A DNA stretch of 64,000 nucleotides. Source: a virus. Below, piece after piece: positions 60,255 to 64,000 of the stretch. The DNA lies in IMG/VR virus record IMGVR_UViG_3300023110_001575, positions 62,001-126,000 of that record. One strand, given 5' to 3'. Below the pieces are notes generated by a model. That model did not search any database and was not told the origin of the DNA. It worked only from the letters and a program-made list of their open reading frames with translations. The first letter of the stretch is position 1, and every line of letters starts with the position of its first letter. Position numbers and translations under genes: made by a program.

Positions 60255-61711
60255 TACAATTCCTCGAATAGATTGTTAAATTGCGTTTGAGCATTTACAA
60301 TACGCTTGCCTGTATTGCCTCTAGTACCTATAATACTATCCCAGTATCTAGAAAATTCTAAAATGACAGCCTCGGCTTTTTGTCTGTCATCAGTTTCAAA
60401 AATTGCATCAACAACATCTCTAAACGCAATTCTATCAAATTTTTCTTGTATCAACATATTAGGAATAATACCTGCGTCATATTGACGGTTTGCTTCTTGT
60501 ACAGCATTAATGTGCATCCATACATTGTGACCCATCATAATTGCATACGAGAAACTATCCCATGAAGTTTTTCCTTCTTTACCGATCTTATTTAGATCGC
60601 CCGGACCGTATATACAAATTTCTTTTGCTTGTAGTCCTGTTGTTATAGGCGAATCTAAGAAACTAGGATGTTTTCCTTCTCTAACAAAAGCTTGTCCAAA
60701 AGCAGTTGTATCATTTGCAAGTGCTTTGTCGTCGATACTAGGTACCATTCTATATACCCACTTGCTTCTATCTTCTGTTTCTAGTTCACAGTAAATCTGT
60801 CCATTAGCAGTTGCAAGGAAAGGCGAAGCACAATCAAATGTAATAGTAAAGTTTTCGTTATGATATTTGCGCACTGCTCTTTGAATGTCAGTGAGCAGTG
60901 TAGCCCACTCTAGTTTTGAAGTTCCTAAGAAGTGCATGAAATCATGTTTGCCTTTTTCAAGCAATCCGTCAAAACGTAACGCAACAACACGTTTAAGTGC
61001 TAGGTGTACATCGCACATATTTTGTCCACCCATTGACCATCCGTTGAAATGATCTTCATATTTTTTAGGATCACAGTAGTCTTTCATTTGATCGTACCAG
61101 TCATCTGCGTCTGCATGATTCTCGCCTTGTAGTACGTTCAAAAACTTACAAGCACCTGTACGATGCTTCATCCAGTAGTCATTATTAATACGTGTTGCTT
61201 TAACTGCTTCTTGGTAAGTTGAAATGCCAGTTGCTTTTGCACCTGCAGGCGAACGTGCAACCCATGCCGGAATATCAAGGATCATACCGTAGTCCATATA
61301 AGCATCCATCCAACGCAGTACGCCATCACGTTTCTTTTGTGCCTTTGGACAGTTTGGATCTTTCCAGTCACCTTCCCAAACACCCTTACCAATCTGGAAG
61401 CCACCTGAGTCGCCAAGTAGCCAAGTGTTTGCTCTGTCTCTGTTACGCACCATATCTTCCTTAGGTGCATGTTTTGTAGTATCTAAGTCAGCATGTCCTG
61501 CTGAGTATAATGTCCACTTATATTGAAACTGTCCTTGATCTTTATTTAGATAGTTAAGACTTTCAACACCATTATTTAAATTACTAGGTATTCTAGCAGG
61601 GTCGACATAGTTTTCAAAACGCTGTTTGCCTACGTAAGTAGCATAAAAGCCACTCAACGCGGGCAGAAAAACAGCATAGTCATTTTGTGTTGCAGTTAAA
61701 TTTGTATTCAT
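60254..61711 (-). CDS. TGT/DpdA-like DNA-base transglycosylase
   Basis: 485 residues. TGT hallmarks: Asp101 in LLGDSGGFQIG (catalytic/base-binding), LNVLQGENHADADDW (VQGG-like), GWSMGGQNM (G-G-L-A-V-G-like), and nucleophile candidate Asp293 in TFDCASPFLATANG (family F-D-C-V-x-P-T-R). tRNA-guanine transglycosylases and phage DpdA swap guanine for a 7-deazaguanine. With FolE, QueE and a QueD-like enzyme in the same operon, DNA modification with preQ0 or a relative is likely. The zinc site of bacterial Tgt is not apparent. Starts in a TAATG overlap with the clamp gene. Confidence 0.78.
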   Translation of the reverse strand: MNTNLTATQNDYAVFLPALSGFYATYVGKQRFENYVDPARIPSNLNNGVESLNYLNKDQGQFQYKWTLYSAGHADLDTTKHAPKEDMVRNRDRANTWLLGDSGGFQIGKGVWEGDWKDPNCPKAQKKRDGVLRWMDAYMDYGMILDIPAWVARSPAGAKATGISTYQEAVKATRINNDYWMKHRTGACKFLNVLQGENHADADDWYDQMKDYCDPKKYEDHFNGWSMGGQNMCDVHLALKRVVALRFDGLLEKGKHDFMHFLGTSKLEWATLLTDIQRAVRKYHNENFTITFDCASPFLATANGQIYCELETEDRSKWVYRMVPSIDDKALANDTTAFGQAFVREGKHPSFLDSPITTGLQAKEICIYGPGDLNKIGKEGKTSWDSFSYAIMMGHNVWMHINAVQEANRQYDAGIIPNMLIQEKFDRIAFRDVVDAIFETDDRQKAEAVILEFSRYWDSIIGTRGNTGKRIVNAQTQFNNLFEEL

Positions 61712-62439
61712 TATTTACTTTGTGCTGGCAGGATATAGTCATACTTGGCCATACCACTGTCTACTGTAATCATCATAGCACCTTGATCTGTGATGCTAAT
61801 TTTCTTATCGCCATCTAGCCCTAAAATAGAAATAGTTTGCGCAACTGGCCATGCCCAAGTATGTTGTAAGTTTCCGCCAACATCATGTTGGAATGTAAAC
61901 TTACCCGCATGTGTATTCAAGTCACCAAAGTAAAAATTAAGATTTCCATCTTCTGTCTTAACTTGGAATACAGGTTCTTCTGAATGAGCACCGGCCATTA
62001 GTTTCATACGTGCAATTGCTGCAACACTTGGTTGAAATTCTACATCCCATGTGCTACCTTTAAATTTTACACTTTTTAGTTTTTCTTCAATAATCGCTTT
62101 GTTCATAAAGCGATAATCATTTTGGAAGTCTCCACCTTCATTTTCAAAATGAATGTGTGTTGGAATAGTTTCACCATTCCGATCTTCTTGCACTACGTCA
62201 ATTTTTGCTTTATCTTGATATTCTGGGTTCTTCAAATGATATGCAAGTTTGTTAAGATCTGGCATACCAAATGTACCTACAAATTCTGACACTGGCGAAT
62301 GTGTTGTAGCACTAAGTACAACACTTCTATCTTCCGCCATACTTTCAATACTTGTCTCTTGTTCTGCTACAACTTTTAATGTTGTAATAAAGCCGAGACT
62401 ATGTGTGTGCGACACAACATCTTGTAAGATATCTTTCAT
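61711..62439 (-). CDS. Sliding clamp (T4 gp45-like)
   Basis: 242 residues. The layout of two clamp-like half-domains fits T4 gp45 (228 residues): MPDLNKLAYHLKNPEYQDKAKI in the first, and FQPSVAAIARMKLMAG, NLNFYFGDLNTHAGKFTF, ISITDQGAMMITVDSGMAKYDYILPA at the end, which corresponds to the gp45 C-terminus. The trimeric clamp tethers the polymerase and, in T4, also activates late transcription at TATAAATA boxes, consistent with the late boxes seen here. A perfect promoter lies just upstream. Confidence 0.65.
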   Translation of the reverse strand: MKDILQDVVSHTHSLGFITTLKVVAEQETSIESMAEDRSVVLSATTHSPVSEFVGTFGMPDLNKLAYHLKNPEYQDKAKIDVVQEDRNGETIPTHIHFENEGGDFQNDYRFMNKAIIEEKLKSVKFKGSTWDVEFQPSVAAIARMKLMAGAHSEEPVFQVKTEDGNLNFYFGDLNTHAGKFTFQHDVGGNLQHTWAWPVAQTISILGLDGDKKISITDQGAMMITVDSGMAKYDYILPAQSK

Positions 62440-63212
62440 ACTGTTTCTCCATTGTTAAGTTCTATTATATTGCCTAGTGTGTTGTTTGTCAATAGTTTTT
62501 CTATCGAGTATTTAGGTTTAAAGCCTAATGTTTTAATTTTTTCCATATTTGCACAAGTCCATTGTCTTTCATTTGGGGTATTTAGACGGATGGGCAAATC
62601 TTCTGCAAAGTCACGGACACGAAAAGGATGTCCTGTACCTATATCAATTTCTCCTTTATACTTGCTATTCATGCACAATTCTATTGCATCACATACATCT
62701 TCAATATGTATAAAATCTCTATAATGATTTGTAACATATTCAAGTTCTCCGTCTAGATACTTTTGCATAAACATTCCTTTGCGTGGAATATCTGAATACA
62801 CTGTATGAAATCTCATGCATAGTGTATTTGAATAACATGATGCTGCTTCTTCTACAATATATTTGCTGGCTGCATATGGATTTAGATGTGGTTCATATGC
62901 TGAACTAGAACTTGCAATCAACATACGTGTATCTGGATAGCGTTCTAAAAGTCTTTTGGTAACTTCTACATTATTTTGCCAATAGCCTGCAGGATCATTC
63001 ATTGATTCACGAACACCACTTTTTCCTGCTAGGTGTATAATTAAATCAAATTCTTCTTTCAATTCACAAGTTGTCAGATCTTGACTGTTGTTAAGTTTGT
63101 CTCTATCCCAACCGTCCTTAAGATCAAACCCTACAACACTATGTTTTTTTGTAAGTCTTTTTAGTAAATGACTTCCAATAAAGCCTCTATGGCCTGTTAA
63201 CATAACTTTCAT
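62436..63212 (-). CDS. NAD-dependent sugar epimerase/dehydratase (SDR)
   Basis: 258 residues. MLTGHRGFIGSHLL at 4-17 is the NAD-binding G-x-x-G-x-x-G, LIIHLAGKSGV and ASSSSAYEP follow, and YAASK is the catalytic Y-x-x-x-K; YRDFIHIEDVCDAI is the usual late motif. It changes a nucleotide-sugar. Short for the family (about 310). Its neighbour is a phosphomannomutase-like enzyme, so sugar supply for the glycosyltransferases is a reasonable role. The stop overlaps the clamp start (ATGA). Confidence 0.8.
   Translation of the reverse strand: MKVMLTGHRGFIGSHLLKRLTKKHSVVGFDLKDGWDRDKLNNSQDLTTCELKEEFDLIIHLAGKSGVRESMNDPAGYWQNNVEVTKRLLERYPDTRMLIASSSSAYEPHLNPYAASKYIVEEAASCYSNTLCMRFHTVYSDIPRKGMFMQKYLDGELEYVTNHYRDFIHIEDVCDAIELCMNSKYKGEIDIGTGHPFRVRDFAEDLPIRLNTPNERQWTCANMEKIKTLGFKPKYSIEKLLTNNTLGNIIELNNGETV
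62464..62492 (-). promoter_or_regulatory. Consensus sigma70-type promoter of the clamp gene
   Basis: Minus strand: TTGACA (62487-62492), 17-base spacer, TATAAT (62464-62469); both perfect. Lies in the last codons of the epimerase gene; GGAG precedes the clamp ATG at 62439. Confidence 0.75.
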
Positions 63213-63903
63213 TTAAGATCTCCATTGTATCCTTCCAGTCTTTGACATGATAGGATTTACCATTGCCTCTTTTGGCAATTGCAGTTGATAATGGTTCGTC
63301 ATTACCACCAGGTTCTTGTTTATCGCCAAAAAAGATTAGTTTGTCATGGTCGTTAAAATCATTAATAATTTGTGATTTGTCACAACCTGTAGGATAGATA
63401 TCAATACCTGTTTCTCCTCCTACTTTTGCTGTAATGTTTTCAAATTCTGTGTTAATTTGATAAGCAATACTTTCACGTTCTCTACTTTCGAGATCGTGTT
63501 TAATATATAATTTACGTTCGCCTAGTGTGCAATTACGCCCTACAATTGAAAAGTTTACACAACCTGGACGTACTTCGATATGGTTTCCTGTGCGTAAAGG
63601 AAAATTACTTGCTTGTAGCCATCCATTCATTAAATCCATAAGTTCTTTTGGTGCCGTCCAGTCGTTAGTTTTTACATTTACACCGTGACTCCAAACATCA
63701 TTACCAGAACAATTATAAACAACTTTTGCTGTGTTAAACAAAACATTTCCAATTTGTTCAACTGTTTTATCTTTGTCACTACCGGTAATCAGATAAACAT
63801 CGTTAGTTGTTACAAAATCAAAAAAGAATTTGTTAAACTCAGGATCAATAGTTTGTCTACTAGGAGTTAGTGTTCCGTCGACATCAAAAATAAACTTATT
63901 CAT
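63187..63903 (-). CDS. HAD-family phosphomannomutase-like enzyme
   Basis: 238 residues. FIFDVDGTLTPSRQ at 4-17 is HAD motif I with the nucleophile Asp; VNFSIVGRNC, GGETGIDIYPTGCDKSQI and LIFFGDKQEPGGNDEP closely follow eukaryotic-type phosphomannomutase (which has FFGDKT-x-x-GGND). It would turn mannose-6-P into mannose-1-P for GDP-sugars. Overlaps the epimerase by 26 bases. Confidence 0.72.
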   Translation of the reverse strand: MNKFIFDVDGTLTPSRQTIDPEFNKFFFDFVTTNDVYLITGSDKDKTVEQIGNVLFNTAKVVYNCSGNDVWSHGVNVKTNDWTAPKELMDLMNGWLQASNFPLRTGNHIEVRPGCVNFSIVGRNCTLGERKLYIKHDLESRERESIAYQINTEFENITAKVGGETGIDIYPTGCDKSQIINDFNDHDKLIFFGDKQEPGGNDEPLSTAIAKRGNGKSYHVKDWKDTMEILNESYVNRP

Positions 63904-64000
63904 TTATGCATACCGCCTTTTCTCCTTCTGTAAACAATGCTTCAAGAACTGCTGCATTTATACTGCATTGCTGCTGTGTATTATACTCGTTAAATTTTGT
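63896..64000 (-). CDS. C-terminal fragment of an unrecognised protein (cut by window edge)
   Basis: An open frame enters from the right edge on the minus strand and stops at 63896-63898 inside the start of the PMM-like gene, giving 34 residues that end in AAVLEALFTEGEKAVCINE. GAAGGAGAAAAGG within it serves the next gene. By position it may be another sugar-metabolism enzyme; the fragment is too short to assign. Confidence 0.5.
   Translation of the reverse strand, partial: TKFNEYNTQQQCSINAAVLEALFTEGEKAVCINE

Noticed and set aside
1-64000. tRNA genes, CRISPR arrays, integrase/att sites, insertion sequences
   Set aside because: Read for the usual signs (T-loop sequences, spaced direct repeats, recombinase motifs, terminal inverted repeats) and none was recognised; a covariance-model scan was not possible.

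Overview
The window looks like a piece of a large, AT-rich, T4-like marine myovirus genome, probably infecting a marine alphaproteobacterium or cyanobacterium. Evidence seen on the minus strand: a T4 gp45-like sliding clamp, a T4 Rnh-like FEN-family nuclease, a tail-fibre-like protein, T4-style late-promoter boxes (GATAAATA), many tightly coupled small genes, and a 7-deazaguanine DNA-modification set. No rRNA, tRNA, CRISPR array, integrase or insertion sequence was recognised. Host assignment is inference.

Layout. Positions 1-37655 (plus strand) are one long co-oriented block of about 33 genes, almost all joined by stop/start overlaps. A consensus sigma70-type promoter at 972-999 and a second one at 14789-14817 lie in it. 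The block holds 14 radical SAM loci: eight with an N-terminal twitch/SPASM-like Cys module, four with a C-terminal one (one is split by a frameshift), one with its own Cys-rich tail, and two large cobalamin-binding-like ones are partly counted separately below. Interleaved are eight putative 2OG-Fe(II) oxygenases, amidinotransferases (one complete, one cut by the left edge), a PLP fold-type-I enzyme, methyltransferases, SGNH hydrolase-like proteins, a peroxiredoxin-5 homologue without its peroxidatic Cys, a QueC-like PP-loop enzyme, a repeat protein derived from a glycosyltransferase-like unit, a TctA-like permease and a TctC-like binding protein. It reads as a large biosynthetic/tailoring island whose product I cannot name.

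Positions 37629-64000 (minus strand) are the phage core: an ATP-grasp enzyme, alpha/beta hydrolase and tail-fibre-like protein (37.6-41.6 kb); small conserved phage proteins plus a metallopeptidase/VWA protein and MoxR ATPase (41.6-45.6 kb); a glycosyltransferase-like protein and small genes (45.7-48 kb); nuclease, DNA methyltransferase, ParB-like protein and a possible PD-(D/E)XK nuclease (48-51.8 kb); another N-twitch radical SAM protein (51.8-53.1 kb); and the QueE, FolE, PRTase, glycosyltransferase, QueD-like, DpdA/TGT-like, clamp, epimerase and PMM-like genes (53.5-63.9 kb).

How it may work together. FolE, QueD-like, QueE, a QueC-like enzyme and a TGT/DpdA-like transglycosylase together would make preQ0 and put it into phage DNA. 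Regulation combines host-type TTGACA/TATAAT promoters for early genes with T4-like late boxes. At two genes a hairpin spans the late start site so that read-through transcripts would hide the ribosome binding site or start codon, while late transcripts would not. The radical SAM total is 15 loci on the plus strand (8 N-twitch, 4 C-twitch, 1 with a Cys-rich tail, 2 cobalamin-binding-like) plus 1 N-twitch on the minus strand and QueE; this count replaces the shorter one given above.
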